NCBI GenBank assembly: GCA_023511875.1
Contig: JAIMAQ010000004.1
Location: forward strand, 1 to 64,000
Length of the DNA stretch: 64,000 nucleotides
Direction of reading: 5' to 3'
Source: Thermoflavifilum sp.
GTDB taxonomy: Bacteria > Bacteroidota > Bacteroidia > Chitinophagales > Chitinophagaceae
This document shows positions 15,759 through 26,288 of the stretch, piece after piece. The position numbers were made by a program, and so were the translations under genes. The notes under the pieces are model-generated. The model had not been told where the DNA came from, did no database searches, and saw only the letters and a list, made by a program, of their open reading frames with translations. The stretch's first letter is position 1, and each line of letters begins with the position of its first letter.

Positions 15759-17735
15759 ATGGAACTGGATGCCAAGATTCCTCAGGGCACATTGTCGGAT
15801 AAATGGAAGCATTATAAGGATACTGTAAAGCTGGTGAGTCCGGCCAACAAACGCCGACTCGACCTGATTATCGTGGGAACGGGATTGGCTGGAGCTTCGG
15901 CAGCGGCTTCACTGGCTGAGTTGGGTTATCATGTCAAGGTATTTTGCTTTCAAGACAGTCCACGAAGGGCACATAGCATAGCCGCACAGGGGGGCATCAA
16001 TGCAGCCAAGAACTACCAAAACGATGGTGATTCGGTGTTTCGGCTTTTTTACGATACGATTAAGGGAGGCGATTATCGCTCTCGGGAGGCTAATGTGTAT
16101 CGATTAGCCGAGGTGAGCACGGCCATTATCGATCATTGTGTAGCACTCGGTGTGCCTTTTGCGCGGGAATATGGGGGCTTACTGGCCAACCGTTCGTTTG
16201 GTGGGGTGCAGGTACAACGCACTTTTTATGCAGCAGGGCAAACGGGTCAACAATTGCTGTTGGGTGCTTATTCAGCCATGCAGCGTCAGGTAGCATTGGG
16301 CAATGTAGAAGTATTTGCTCGCCATGAGATGATGGATCTTGTCATCATCGATGGCAAAGCGCGGGGCATCATAGCTCGTAATTTGGTGACAGGAGAGCTA
16401 GAGAGGCATGGAGCACATGCCGTGTTGCTGGCTTCGGGTGGATATGGAAATGTGTTTTATCTTTCCACCAATGCTATGGGCTCAAATGTTACCGCAGCCT
16501 GGAAAGCCCACAAGCGCGGGGCCTATTTTGCAAATCCCTGCTTCACGCAGATCCATCCTACCTGCATCCCCGTGAGTGGCGACTACCAGTCGAAGCTCAC
16601 CCTTATGTCGGAATCTTTACGCAACGATGGCCGTGTGTGGGTGCCGAAGAAAAAAGATGATCCACGTAAGCCCACTGAGATCCCCGAAGACGAGCGCGAC
16701 TATTTTCTAGAACGCCGTTATCCGGCTTTTGGTAACCTAGTACCCCGTGATGTAGCTTCACGAGCCGCCAAAGAACGTTGTGATGCGGGGTTTGGAGTGG
16801 GCCCATCTAAAATGGCTGTATATCTCGATTTTCGGTCGGCTATGGAGCGATATGGCCATGCCGAAGCACATCGGCTGGGGATAGCAGATGCTAGCGAGGC
16901 CAAGATTCTAGAGCTGGGTAAGCAAATCATCGCCGAGAAATATGGCAATCTCTTCGAGATGTATGAGCGCATCACCGGCGAAAATCCTTATGAAACCCCT
17001 ATGCGCATTTATCCTGCCGTGCATTATACCATGGGTGGGCTCTGGGTCGATTATGAGCTCATGACCACTATCCCAGGCCTGTATGCATTAGGGGAATGTA
17101 ATTTTTCAGACCATGGAGCCAACAGATTAGGTGCTTCGGCGCTGATGCAGGGCCTGGCCGACGGCTTTTTTGTGATTCCTTATACCATTGGCAATTACCT
17201 GGCCGATGAAATTCGCACTCCCAAGATATCTACCGATCATCCTGCATTTGCCGAAGCTGAGCATAGAGTGAAAGAGCAAATAGATCGTTTGATGAGTATT
17301 CAAGGCAAAGAAACGGTAGACTATTTCCATCGGCACCTGGGCAAGATCATGTGGGATAAATGTGGGATGTCGCGCAATGCTCAAGGGCTGCAAGAGGCTA
17401 TCAGTGAAATACGCGCCCTCCGGGAAGAATTCTGGAAAAACGTTCGCATTCCAGGTACGGCCGATAGCTTAAATCCCGAACTCGAAAAAGCCGGACGAGT
17501 AGCCGATTTTCTGGAATTGGCTGAGCTGATCTGCATAGATGCTCTACACCGAAATGAAAGCTGTGGAGCCCATTTCCGGGAAGAATACCAAACGCCCGAT
17601 GGTGAAGCCCTGCGTGATGATGAACATTTTGCCTATGTGGCGGCCTGGGAATATCGAGATGGGAAAGAGTATACTTTACATCAAGAACCCTTACACTTCG
17701 AAGTGGTTCATCCTACACAAAGAAGTTATAAATGA
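15759..17735 (+). CDS. sdhA: Succinate dehydrogenase/fumarate reductase flavoprotein subunit
   Basis: The catalytic subunit that oxidises succinate with a covalently bound FAD. The 658-residue protein has the dinucleotide fold [16 protein letters not shown] near residue 40. The FAD-attachment histidine is H72 in [15 protein letters not shown]. Active-site segments follow, including TQIHPTCIP, a substrate-binding [11 protein letters not shown] region and the [17 protein letters not shown] motif. The length and long C-terminal part fit the Bacteroidota type. It lies in an operon between sdhC and sdhB with gaps of 14 and 19 bp. Confidence 0.97.
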   Translation: MELDAKIPQGTLSDKWKHYKDTVKLVSPANKRRLDLIIVGTGLAGASAAASLAELGYHVKVFCFQDSPRRAHSIAAQGGINAAKNYQNDGDSVFRLFYDTIKGGDYRSREANVYRLAEVSTAIIDHCVALGVPFAREYGGLLANRSFGGVQVQRTFYAAGQTGQQLLLGAYSAMQRQVALGNVEVFARHEMMDLVIIDGKARGIIARNLVTGELERHGAHAVLLASGGYGNVFYLSTNAMGSNVTAAWKAHKRGAYFANPCFTQIHPTCIPVSGDYQSKLTLMSESLRNDGRVWVPKKKDDPRKPTEIPEDERDYFLERRYPAFGNLVPRDVASRAAKERCDAGFGVGPSKMAVYLDFRSAMERYGHAEAHRLGIADASEAKILELGKQIIAEKYGNLFEMYERITGENPYETPMRIYPAVHYTMGGLWVDYELMTTIPGLYALGECNFSDHGANRLGASALMQGLADGFFVIPYTIGNYLADEIRTPKISTDHPAFAEAEHRVKEQIDRLMSIQGKETVDYFHRHLGKIMWDKCGMSRNAQGLQEAISEIRALREEFWKNVRIPGTADSLNPELEKAGRVADFLELAELICIDALHRNESCGAHFREEYQTPDGEALRDDEHFAYVAAWEYRDGKEYTLHQEPLHFEVVHPTQRSYK

Positions 17736-17754
17736 TCATCAAAATCACTGAGTC

Positions 17755-18510
17755 ATGCATATCACGTTAAAAGTATGGCGGCAAAAGAACCAGCAAGATC
17801 GGGGGCATTTCGAGACTTATCAGTTGGATCAAGTGAATGAAGATATGTCGTTTCTCGAAATGTTTGATGTGCTCAATGATCAGCTGATTCGTGAAGGAAA
17901 AGATCCAGTAGCTTTTGATCACGACTGTCGGGAAGGCATTTGTGGCATGTGTTCGATGTATATCAACGGTCGCCCCCATGGCCCGTTAAAAGGCACCACT
18001 ACTTGTCAGCTCCACATGCGACATTTTAAGGATGGGGATACCATCGTCGTAGAACCCTGGCGGGCAGCGGCTTTCCCGGTTATCAAAGACCTGGTAGTAG
18101 ATCGCAGCGCTTTTGACCGCATCATGCAAGCGGGAGGGTTTATCTCTGTAAATACCGGTAGCGCACCAGATGCCAATGCCATTCCTGTAGAAAAGGATAA
18201 AGCCGATGCAGCGTTTGCTGCTGCAGCTTGCATTGGTTGTGGAGCTTGTGTGGCTGCTTGCAAAAATTCTTCGGCTATGCTGTTTGTCTCGGCCAAGATT
18301 GCCCAACTGGCATTGTTGCCACAGGGCCAGCCCGAACGCAAAACACGCGTGCTCAATATGATTGCTCAAATGGATAAAGAAGGCTTTGGCAGCTGTAGTA
18401 ACATTGGCTCCTGTGAGGCCGAATGCCCCAAAGAAATCCCTATTACTTTTATCGCAAAGGCCAATCGGGAATACCTCCAGGCTATGCTGGCTCCCGACCT
18501 TCCAGAATGA
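17755..18510 (+). CDS. sdhB: Succinate dehydrogenase/fumarate reductase iron-sulfur subunit
   Basis: This subunit carries electrons from FAD to the heme/quinone site. The 251 residues contain a plant-type [2Fe-2S] set at C58, C63, C66 and C84 ([11 protein letters not shown] and TTTC). A ferredoxin-like part follows with [13 protein letters not shown] and a second cysteine group [17 protein letters not shown] for the [4Fe-4S] and [3Fe-4S] clusters. It is the last gene of the sdhCAB operon. The next gene starts 28 bp downstream and might be read through. Confidence 0.96.
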   Translation: MHITLKVWRQKNQQDRGHFETYQLDQVNEDMSFLEMFDVLNDQLIREGKDPVAFDHDCREGICGMCSMYINGRPHGPLKGTTTCQLHMRHFKDGDTIVVEPWRAAAFPVIKDLVVDRSAFDRIMQAGGFISVNTGSAPDANAIPVEKDKADAAFAAAACIGCGACVAACKNSSAMLFVSAKIAQLALLPQGQPERKTRVLNMIAQMDKEGFGSCSNIGSCEAECPKEIPITFIAKANREYLQAMLAPDLPE

Positions 18511-18538
18511 TTCAATCCGACATATCGCTACACTGCTT

Positions 18539-19543
18539 ATGAAAAAAAACTTTTGGCTTAGTATTTCTTTTGTTGGCCTTTTGGCAGGTGGATTCCTCTG
18601 TTTGTCGTGGGGTATATGGGGGCATCAACATATCAACCGAGCTGCTGTATTTGCTTTACCCGATAGCATGCGGGTGTTTTTCTTTAATCATATCGACTAT
18701 ATTACCGAAGAGGCTGCAGTACCCGATCTTCGAAAATACGTCATTGGTGATAAGGCAGAGCCCGATCGGCATTATATTGACCTGGAAGAATTTGGTGAAC
18801 ATCCATTCGACTCATTGCCGCGCAGCTGGTCTGCAGCGGTGAAAAAATATGGGGAAAGAAAGCTTCACCAAGCAGGCATCTTACCCTGGTATATCGAGGA
18901 AATGGAACAAAAACTAGAGCAAGCTTTTCGTAAAAAGCGAACCGATGAAATTTTGTTTATCGCCGCCGATCTTGGTCATTATATTGCCGATGCACATGTG
19001 CCTCTGCATACCACCGTTAACCACGACGGACAGCTCACCGGGCAACGAGGTATTCACGCCTTTTGGGAATCGCAGCTGCCAGAATATTTTGGGAATACTT
19101 ATAATTTTCATGTGGCTCCTGCTCATTATATTCCAGACATACAGGCAAAAATCTGGAGTACCATTCGCCATAGTTATCAATTGGTAGATACCGTGTTGCT
19201 GGTAGAGAAGCGTTTGCTCGAGCATTTTCCGAAAGACAAGTTGTATCGCACAGATGCGCAGGGGAATATTCTCAAAAACACCTATGGCCAGCCCATATTT
19301 TCTGAGGCCTTTGCGAAAGCCTATCATGACGCTTTGCATGGTATGGTTGAAGATCAAATGCGCAGAGCCATTCAAGAGCTCGCCGATTTCTGGTATACCG
19401 CCTGGGTAAATGCTGGCAAGCCTGATCTTACCCAACTAGATGATCCTGCCCTCACTCGGGCCAATCGTAAAATCTACGAAAAAGCTTATCGTCTCTGGCA
19501 GCAGGGCAAACTTTGGGGTATTCAGTCTGGCAGAGAATATTAA
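18539..19543 (+). CDS. Secreted zinc hydrolase of the S1/P1 nuclease-phospholipase C type
   Basis: The 334-residue protein has an N-terminal signal segment (residues 4-26) followed at once by WGIWGHQHINR. In this family the mature N-terminal tryptophan and a histidine bind zinc. Later zinc-site motifs are DLGHYIADAHVPLHT, NHDG and GIHAFWES. It is probably exported and cleaves phosphodiester bonds in nucleic acids or phospholipids; which substrate is not clear. The ATG at 18539 follows sdhB, and the longer frame starting inside sdhB is rejected because the signal peptide starts here. It overlaps the convergent gene by 4 bp. Confidence 0.85.
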   Translation: MKKNFWLSISFVGLLAGGFLCLSWGIWGHQHINRAAVFALPDSMRVFFFNHIDYITEEAAVPDLRKYVIGDKAEPDRHYIDLEEFGEHPFDSLPRSWSAAVKKYGERKLHQAGILPWYIEEMEQKLEQAFRKKRTDEILFIAADLGHYIADAHVPLHTTVNHDGQLTGQRGIHAFWESQLPEYFGNTYNFHVAPAHYIPDIQAKIWSTIRHSYQLVDTVLLVEKRLLEHFPKDKLYRTDAQGNILKNTYGQPIFSEAFAKAYHDALHGMVEDQMRRAIQELADFWYTAWVNAGKPDLTQLDDPALTRANRKIYEKAYRLWQQGKLWGIQSGREY

Positions 19544-20370
19544 TCAGAAGAAGAACGGGGATGCACCAACGTATCATCGATAGCATGCAAGAATAAGCTG
19601 TCGTGCAAGGGTGGATATGTGGGTAAGATTTCCCGAAACTTTTTAGCCGCCTTCAAGATATCGGCATACAAATCATAATCACTAGCAAACCGCACCCATT
19701 CATAGTCGGGATGATAATAATTTTCTAAAAACAATTTTAAGGTATCTCCATGAAAACCTGTAAGCTGTTCTACAATACTCACCTTGATGCGTGAGGCAAT
19801 ATATTGCTGTTGCTCAAACTGTTGTTCAATTTTTTGAAAATGCCAAATTTGTTTTTGACGTTTACTCAATGCATCAAATAATCCAGAGATAGGATGCGAC
19901 ACGGCTCCTAATCCATGCGTTTTTTGCTGGCCTAAAGCAAAATCGTACAACTCTCTTCGTTCCATAGAATCGCGATAGTAATCGATACGACGGCTTTGTA
20001 CTTGAACGGGATTAAGTAAATACCCAGTAGGCCTCAAAAAAACATTTACAATGGCGCCGTTTTTCCCCATCACCCGAATTTGCATGCTATCGGGGGCATA
20101 ACCCAGGTAGGAAAACACGATCCAATCATATAATCTTGCATGAATCTGATAGGCTCCCAACGAATCGGTAAAAGTTCCTTCACCCGTATTGCGGTTGATC
20201 ACGGTAGCTCTTACCAATGGCAATTGGGTAGTGTTGTCCATCACCTTGCCAAACACCAATTGTTGTGCATGAAGAATACCCGAACTACACAAGAGTAGCC
20301 ACAGGCTTATTTGCACGTGTTTCCACCGCAATAGCAGAAGGTTATATTTTCGCTTAGTGATAAATGACAC
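19540..20370 (-). CDS. Exported CarboxypepD_reg-like domain protein (paralogue 1)
   Basis: The 276-residue protein has a signal peptide ending ILHAQ. One carboxypeptidase-like regulatory domain follows (about residues 38-115: VFGKVMDNTTQLPLVRATV and FTDSLGAYQIHA), the beta-sandwich also found in front of TonB receptors. The remaining half is helical and charged with no known domain. There is no receptor barrel. It starts with GTG, since no ATG lies before the signal peptide. A second gene of the same design stands divergently at 20500, 129 bp away. The cargo or partner is unknown. Confidence 0.8.
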   Translation of the reverse strand: MSFITKRKYNLLLLRWKHVQISLWLLLCSSGILHAQQLVFGKVMDNTTQLPLVRATVINRNTGEGTFTDSLGAYQIHARLYDWIVFSYLGYAPDSMQIRVMGKNGAIVNVFLRPTGYLLNPVQVQSRRIDYYRDSMERRELYDFALGQQKTHGLGAVSHPISGLFDALSKRQKQIWHFQKIEQQFEQQQYIASRIKVSIVEQLTGFHGDTLKLFLENYYHPDYEWVRFASDYDLYADILKAAKKFREILPTYPPLHDSLFLHAIDDTLVHPRSSSD

Positions 20371-20499
20371 ATCGGTAGTTTTCTACTCACAATATGAACT
20401 TGCAAAATACATTTTTCCTGAAAGGCCTAACACGATTTGTATTTAGGCAACACCCGTTGTGAAAGGAATGATGTAGATTTCCATAAAAATATTCCAATC

Positions 20500-21285
20500 A
20501 TGAAAAAGAAGATGTGGAGCATCGTTTGTTTTTGGCTGGCTGTAGAGAGTTTGTGTATATCTACTGTTCAAGCACAGGCCGTACTCAGCGGCACGGTGAA
20601 AGATGCACAAACCCATCAGCCTCTCTATCCTGCCACGATACAAAATCGCACACGAGGATTATATGCTTTGACTAATCCAGATGGCAGCTTTGCCTTGCTG
20701 GCACATCCTGGAGATACCATCTGGATAGCTTTTTTGGGCTATTCAACCGATACTCTCATCATGCAATCCTTGATGGACCGGCATCCCATCAACATTTGGC
20801 TGAATCCTACGGCTCATCAATTGCAAATGGTTACCGTTCACGGTGGATTAAATCCCTATCAACTCGATTCCATTGAACGCAGAAAATTGTTTGCTCCTTA
20901 TCTATCTAGTGCAAAACAATCTTTGGCGGGCAATTACACGCCATCGGGCTTTGGTATTGTATTGAGCCCATTTACCTATTTCTCTCGCAAGCAGCGTAAC
21001 CTGCGTAGATTTAGAAAAATGTTTTTAGCATACGAACAACAACAGCGCAATCAATATTACACAACTATTCGGGCACAGCAGGTGGCAGCAAAATACAACC
21101 CAACACGAATATCACAAATTACTGGTCTGAGAGGCGATTCTTTGCAACTGTTTATACACACCATGCCAGTGGATACAAATTTCATCTTGCAGGCACCTCA
21201 AGATGCTGTAGATGAATATATTCGGCAGCGATATGAAAGGTTTATTCATCCAGAAAACGCATCTACTCCAAACAAAAAAATGTAG
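20500..21285 (+). CDS. Exported CarboxypepD_reg-like domain protein (paralogue 2)
   Basis: The 261-residue relative of the divergent neighbour has the same order: signal peptide ending TVQAQ, one CarboxypepD_reg-like sandwich (VLSGTVKDAQTHQPLYPATI and NPDGSFALLAHPGD), a short link VTVHGGLNPYQLDSIERRK, and a basic helical tail. The shared layout, including the linker with a DSxERR motif, points to an old duplication. The start at 20500 places the signal peptide at the N-terminus; an upstream ATG would add 21 residues without signal features. It ends 14 bp before xseA and may be cotranscribed. Confidence 0.8.
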   Translation: MKKKMWSIVCFWLAVESLCISTVQAQAVLSGTVKDAQTHQPLYPATIQNRTRGLYALTNPDGSFALLAHPGDTIWIAFLGYSTDTLIMQSLMDRHPINIWLNPTAHQLQMVTVHGGLNPYQLDSIERRKLFAPYLSSAKQSLAGNYTPSGFGIVLSPFTYFSRKQRNLRRFRKMFLAYEQQQRNQYYTTIRAQQVAAKYNPTRISQITGLRGDSLQLFIHTMPVDTNFILQAPQDAVDEYIRQRYERFIHPENASTPNKKM

Positions 21286-21299
21286 TAACTTGAAAACAT

Positions 21300-22712
21300 A
21301 TGAACCTGCAATCTGAACAATCGTGTTTAAGCTTATATGAGCTTGCTAGCCAGATTAAAGACACCATTCAATTGGGCTTCCCAGAGCGGATTTGGGTTAG
21401 AGCCGAAATCCATAAACTCAATTATTATCCTCATTCTGGACATTGTTATCCCGATTTGGTAGAGAAAAGAGGCGATAAGATAGTCGCCGAGATGCGTGGA
21501 TTGTTGTGGAATAGCCAGTATCGACGAATTAATTTAGCATTTCAACGTTTAACGGGGGAGCCTTTGCGCGATGGATTAAAAGTGCTTTGCTTGGTTGAGG
21601 TTACCTTTGATACTAAGCGTGGTATAGCTCTGCTGATTCACGATATTGATCCGAGTTATACTTTGGGTGATTTAGAACGAGAAAAACAACAAACCATTGA
21701 ACGTTTAAAACAAGAAGGCTTGTTTGATCGAAACCGACAATTACCATTACCACTTCTTCCTAAACGCATTGCTATTATTTCTGCACTCACTAGCAGGGGA
21801 TATGCCGACTTTCTAAATGTGATATCTGCACATCAACATCAATATCGAATCATCCATCAATTATTTCCTGCATGGTTACAGGGTGATAAAGCCGTACAGT
21901 CTATCATTGAACAGTTGCACACTATTCGTGAGCACCTGCATCGCTTCGATGCGGTCGCCATTATTCGTGGAGGTGGTGGAGAAACTGGTCTTTCTGCTTA
22001 TAATGATTATGCTCTTGCTAAAGAAGTGGCTAGCTTTCCTCTTCCAGTGCTCACTGGTATTGGCCATGCTACCAACGAAACGGTAACTGAAATGGTAGCT
22101 TGTGTGAACTGCATTACACCCACCAAGCTCGCTGAATTTTTGCTGCAACATTTTGATGATTTTGCTCAAGCCATAACACGTGCACAAGATTTGATACATG
22201 ATTTTGCTACACACCTGCTGGCACAACATCAACATCAATTGCATCAGCTCAGTCGTCAACTCAGGGGATATGCTTATCATCATCTGCAACATCATCAGCA
22301 ACAACTACATTTTGAACAACGAAATCTTTTAAGTTATACACAATCGTTTATCAAGCAACAGCATACTTCCCTTCATATGAGTATGCATAGTATAAAAAAA
22401 GAATTTAGTCGCACCTTATCCAAACACCAACAAGATTTGATGCAATGGCTTCCAGCACTTATCAAATACACTAAAAATTTTTTTCAACATCAGCACCAGC
22501 AAATAGATCTCTTGCATACTCAAGTGAAATGGTTTGATCCTGAAAATATGTTGAAAAAGGGATTTACGATTACTTTGCGAAATGGCGTGCCAGTGGCCAG
22601 TGTGCATGAGTTGCAACAACATGATTCAATTACCACAGTGTTTAAAGATGGACAAGTTGAGAGTACCATCTCTGCAATTTCTCCATCTACATCCACATCA
22701 AGAGTCAGCTGA
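21300..22712 (+). CDS. xseA: Exodeoxyribonuclease VII large subunit
   Basis: Exonuclease VII degrades single-stranded DNA to oligonucleotides from both ends. The 470-residue large subunit has an N-terminal OB-fold (IWVRAEIHKLNYYPHSGHC), the DIDPSYTLGDLE motif leading into the catalytic domain, LPKRIAIISALTSRGYADF, and the active-site segment IRGGGGETGLSAYND. A long Gln/His-rich coiled coil follows (about residues 285-410), and then the ENMLKKGFTITLRNG C-terminal domain that docks XseB. It is followed 18 bp later by xseB. Confidence 0.96.
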   Translation: MNLQSEQSCLSLYELASQIKDTIQLGFPERIWVRAEIHKLNYYPHSGHCYPDLVEKRGDKIVAEMRGLLWNSQYRRINLAFQRLTGEPLRDGLKVLCLVEVTFDTKRGIALLIHDIDPSYTLGDLEREKQQTIERLKQEGLFDRNRQLPLPLLPKRIAIISALTSRGYADFLNVISAHQHQYRIIHQLFPAWLQGDKAVQSIIEQLHTIREHLHRFDAVAIIRGGGGETGLSAYNDYALAKEVASFPLPVLTGIGHATNETVTEMVACVNCITPTKLAEFLLQHFDDFAQAITRAQDLIHDFATHLLAQHQHQLHQLSRQLRGYAYHHLQHHQQQLHFEQRNLLSYTQSFIKQQHTSLHMSMHSIKKEFSRTLSKHQQDLMQWLPALIKYTKNFFQHQHQQIDLLHTQVKWFDPENMLKKGFTITLRNGVPVASVHELQQHDSITTVFKDGQVESTISAISPSTSTSRVS

Positions 22713-22730
22713 TAAATAATTTTTGGTCAT

Positions 22731-22988
22731 ATGGAAACACCCATAAACTATACAAAAGCATTTGAAGAATTACAACAAATTGTAGAATCTATTGAACGTG
22801 GGGAGATTACTCTGGATGAACTTTCTCATCAAGTGAAACGTGCAGCTTACCTGATTCAGATTTGTAAGCAAAAGCTTATTGAAACCGAACAAGAAGTTGA
22901 ACAGGTATTTAAAACTATGGAAGAAGATAAAAAACCTGCCCATGATGCCTCTTCTACTGGAGAAGATCAGGATGATTTGCCTTTTTAG
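22731..22988 (+). CDS. xseB: Exodeoxyribonuclease VII small subunit
   Basis: The small subunit binds along the coiled coil of XseA and is needed for activity. The 85-residue protein shows the family pattern YTKAFEELQQIVESIERG followed by TLDELSHQVKRA, with a coiled-coil middle and an acidic tail. It directly follows xseA, as in most bacteria. Confidence 0.93.
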   Translation: METPINYTKAFEELQQIVESIERGEITLDELSHQVKRAAYLIQICKQKLIETEQEVEQVFKTMEEDKKPAHDASSTGEDQDDLPF

Positions 22989-23009
22989 CAATTTCCCGAT
23001 TTGATCTAC

Positions 23010-24164
23010 ATGTTCATGCGAAGAAAAAAATATTCTACTAGAATCTTTATTGTGATTAATGATGATCAATTTTTTTGTTCACATTTTTTGTCATTATTCA
23101 CGCAAGTTTTTTTGAAAAGTTTCAACGAGGTATATGTAGTAAGCCACGATAGCGGATATCGTAAGCTAATTGAGCAATCAGGATTCATTTTCTTACCGGT
23201 AGCTGTGAAAAGAGGGAAAGGTGATGTTTGGCACAATGGATTGTTTTTCTGTCAACTGATGTATCTATATCATCGCTATCGACCCGATATGGTATTACAT
23301 ATTTCGTTAAAGATTATTGTATTTGGTTCATTTGCTGCGTTTTTCTTTCCGCATATGCGAGTTTGGAATTATTTCAGTGGATTGGGTCATGTTTTTTTGC
23401 TGCCAGAAACGCATGGTTTACGCAAGTTGATCAGTGTATTGCTTAAGTTTATTGGCTTGCGCAAGGGTAATGAGTATTTGTTTGAAACATGCGATGATCA
23501 ACAACTGATCTATCGCATCATTGGTGGTGCATTTGATCGATTCCGGGTTTTAGGAGGGTTAGGTGTATCGTTAGAAGAATATCGTTTTGCATTTCGAAAG
23601 CCTGATAGGCCATTGGTGCTATTATTCCCTGCACGCATACTTAGCACTAAAGGATTATTTGAACTGCATCAATTAGCTATCACCTATCGCAAGGAATGGA
23701 ATGGCAAGATTAGGTTTCAGATTGCAGGGAAAATAGATCCATACAATCCGGCATATATTCATCCATCGAGGTTAAAGCAATTGTTGATTCCAGGATATGT
23801 GGAATGGATGGGTTATGTAGAAGATATGCCTACTTGCTATCGAGAAGCCCATGTGGTGATCTTGCTTTCTTATCGAGAAGGGGTACCGCGGGTGTTAATG
23901 GAAGCATGTGCATCGGGCAAGCCTATTTTGACTTTTCGAGTACCTGGTTGCCAGGAATGTGTGAAAGATGGAGTGAATGGCTATTTGATTCCATTTGGCG
24001 ACTTATGTGCGCTGCATGAAAAAATCAACTTACTTTATGAAAACCCTCATTTGCTACAGGCCATGGCATTGGCTTCCCGCAAGTTGGCAGAAGAGAAATT
24101 TGATATTCGGGATGCTGTTGCTCGCTGGAAAAGCTTATGGGAAAAACAATTTGCAAATTTGTAG
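23010..24164 (+). CDS. Glycosyltransferase family 4 protein
   Basis: A 384-residue GT-B glycosyltransferase. The N-terminal half contains an aromatic-rich domain and a segment resembling GT4 enzymes that act on undecaprenyl-linked sugars (VWNYFSGLGHVFL). The C-terminal half carries the nucleotide-sugar motifs LLFPARILSTKGL and REGVPRVLMEACASGKPI, the E-x7-E-like signature, ending with a QECVKDGVNGYL loop. It probably adds a sugar to a surface polysaccharide or lipid on the cytoplasmic side. ATGs at 23010 and 23016 are both possible starts. No other polysaccharide genes are adjacent. Confidence 0.85.
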   Translation: MFMRRKKYSTRIFIVINDDQFFCSHFLSLFTQVFLKSFNEVYVVSHDSGYRKLIEQSGFIFLPVAVKRGKGDVWHNGLFFCQLMYLYHRYRPDMVLHISLKIIVFGSFAAFFFPHMRVWNYFSGLGHVFLLPETHGLRKLISVLLKFIGLRKGNEYLFETCDDQQLIYRIIGGAFDRFRVLGGLGVSLEEYRFAFRKPDRPLVLLFPARILSTKGLFELHQLAITYRKEWNGKIRFQIAGKIDPYNPAYIHPSRLKQLLIPGYVEWMGYVEDMPTCYREAHVVILLSYREGVPRVLMEACASGKPILTFRVPGCQECVKDGVNGYLIPFGDLCALHEKINLLYENPHLLQAMALASRKLAEEKFDIRDAVARWKSLWEKQFANL

Positions 24165-24224
24165 ATTTCACTCGCCAATCTTTCGTTTACCCGATATTTC
24201 CTAAATTACTGGAAACAAAACATC

Positions 24225-26243
24225 ATGAAAGAAGGGGATCTACTCTGGCAGCCCGGTTCAGCTATGCAAGAAGCCAGTCATTTAACTGCTTTTGCACGTT
24301 GGTTACAAGCCCATAAAGGATGGCATTTTTCCGACTATCATGAGCTTTGGCAATGGTCTGTAGAACATATAGCTGATTTTTGGAAATCGATTTGGGAATA
24401 TTTTGGGCTGGGAAATTTACCGCCTGATGTAGAAATCATGAGTCAGGATCCGATGCCGCATACCCGTTGGTTTACGGGCACAAGGGTAAACTATGCGGCA
24501 CAAATATTCAAGCAAGCTCACGACGATCGGCCGGCACTCTGGTTTGCAGCAGAAGATAAGCCTTTGCAAGCCATTGCTTGGAAAGATGTAAAGCGGCAGG
24601 TAGCTGGGCTTCAACATACCCTTCAGCAGATGGGTGTGGAAGAAGGAGATCGGGTAGCGGCTTATTTGCCTAATATTCCCCAGGCAACGGTGGCCATGCT
24701 CGCTACCGTGGGCTTAGGCGCCATATGGAGCAGTTGCTCGCCCGACTTTGGCGTAGAAGGGGTACTGGATCGTTTCCGACAAATATCGCCTAAGGTACTG
24801 ATTGCCGCCGATGGCTATGTGTATCATGGGAAAAAATATAGTCGTCTCTCGCAAATTGAACAAATTGCTCGGGAGCTACCTTCGTTGAAAGGCTTGATTC
24901 TGGTGCCTCGTTTGCAAGAGGAAATGACTTGGCCAAGAATGCACGCCCAGCAAATGAATTGGGAAGAGGCTATTGCTGGAGGAGGTCATGCATATGGGCA
25001 TGTTTTTCCCCTGCAGCTTAGAGAAGTGTCCTTTTCTCACCCACTCTGGATTCTTTATTCTTCAGGTACAACGGGTATTCCAAAGGCCATCACCCATTCG
25101 CATGGAGGCATGCTGTTGGAGCACTTGAAGTATCTGGCCTTTCACAATGATGTACATGCCGGCGAGAATTTCTTTTGGTACACCACTACGGGATGGATGA
25201 TGTGGAATTTTCTTCAGGCTTCCTTGCTCATGGGAGCCAGTGCTGTGCTCTACGATGGTCATCCTGCATATCCCGATATAGGGGTGCTTTGGCGATTGGC
25301 CGCTGAGGTGCCCATCCACCATTTTGGTACCAGTGCCCCCTTCTTGCTTAGCTGCCATAAGGCTGCTTATCGCACCGATGGGTTAAACTTGAGTGCGTTG
25401 CGCAGCATTGGATCTACTGGCTCTCCATTACCTCCCGAGGGCTTTGCCTATGTATACCAATCTATCAAGCCCGATGTATGGCTTTGCTCGATGAGTGGAG
25501 GTACCGACATCTGTACGGCTTGGGTGGGGGGATGCATTTGGCGACCAGTGTATGCGGGCGAAATCCAATGCCGTTGCTTAGGTTGTAGTATGCAGGCTTA
25601 CGATGAACAAGGCAAGCCATTGCAGCATGAAATTGGCGAAATGGTAGTGACTCGCCCCATGCCCTGCATGCCTATTTTTTTCTGGAACGATCCACAAAAG
25701 CAACGTTATCAAGAAAGTTATTTTCAAACCTATCCGGGGGTATGGCGTCATGGCGATTGGATTCGGATTACAGAGCACGATGGAGTAATCATTTACGGCC
25801 GTTCGGATGCTACTTTAAACCGTCAAGGCGTGCGTATAGGAACGGGCGAGATTTATCGAGTGCTCGATCGTTTACCCGAGATCAAAGACAGCCTCATCAT
25901 TAACGTAGAGTTGCCCGATGGGAAAAGCTATATGCCGTTGTTTGTGGTGTTGCAAAATGGAGTTTCTCTCGATGAAAGGCTTAAAATGCGCATCAATGAA
26001 GCCTTGCGCAATAGCTGTTCGCCTCGGCATGTACCCGATAGTATTCTTGAAGTGCCAGATATTCCTTACACCATTAGCGGGAAAAAGCTAGAAATGCCGG
26101 TGAAAAAATTATTTCTGGGCATGGAGATCACTCAAGTCGTGCAACCGGGTGCTTTGCGCAATCCTGAATCTCTAGAAGCTTTTGCAAGCCTGGCCCGCCA
26201 GTGGCGAAAACAACGCCTGGGTTATGAAACTAGATGGCAGTGA
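24225..26243 (+). CDS. Acetoacetyl-CoA synthetase
   Basis: The enzyme activates acetoacetate to acetoacetyl-CoA with ATP. The 672-residue length and several segments distinguish it from acetyl-CoA synthetase: WSSCSPDFGVEGVLDRF, IAADGYVYHGKKY, and the strong match around SGGTDICTAWVGG. It also carries the adenylation motifs LYSSGTTGIPKAITHSHGG, YGRSDATLNRQGVRIG and ISGKKLEMPVKK with the C-terminal lysine. It would let the cell use acetoacetate from ketone bodies or from leucine and fatty-acid breakdown. It stands as a single gene between the glycosyltransferase and the PIG-L protein. Confidence 0.9.
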   Translation: MKEGDLLWQPGSAMQEASHLTAFARWLQAHKGWHFSDYHELWQWSVEHIADFWKSIWEYFGLGNLPPDVEIMSQDPMPHTRWFTGTRVNYAAQIFKQAHDDRPALWFAAEDKPLQAIAWKDVKRQVAGLQHTLQQMGVEEGDRVAAYLPNIPQATVAMLATVGLGAIWSSCSPDFGVEGVLDRFRQISPKVLIAADGYVYHGKKYSRLSQIEQIARELPSLKGLILVPRLQEEMTWPRMHAQQMNWEEAIAGGGHAYGHVFPLQLREVSFSHPLWILYSSGTTGIPKAITHSHGGMLLEHLKYLAFHNDVHAGENFFWYTTTGWMMWNFLQASLLMGASAVLYDGHPAYPDIGVLWRLAAEVPIHHFGTSAPFLLSCHKAAYRTDGLNLSALRSIGSTGSPLPPEGFAYVYQSIKPDVWLCSMSGGTDICTAWVGGCIWRPVYAGEIQCRCLGCSMQAYDEQGKPLQHEIGEMVVTRPMPCMPIFFWNDPQKQRYQESYFQTYPGVWRHGDWIRITEHDGVIIYGRSDATLNRQGVRIGTGEIYRVLDRLPEIKDSLIINVELPDGKSYMPLFVVLQNGVSLDERLKMRINEALRNSCSPRHVPDSILEVPDIPYTISGKKLEMPVKKLFLGMEITQVVQPGALRNPESLEAFASLARQWRKQRLGYETRWQ

Positions 26244-26288
26244 TCAAATGAATTTGGGTAAATCGTACAAGCTGATTTAATTTGAATT

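Noticed and set aside
18914-19435. Minus-strand 173-codon frame inside the S1/P1-type hydrolase gene
   Set aside because: It is antisense to zinc-site motifs of a well-supported gene and has no recognisable features.
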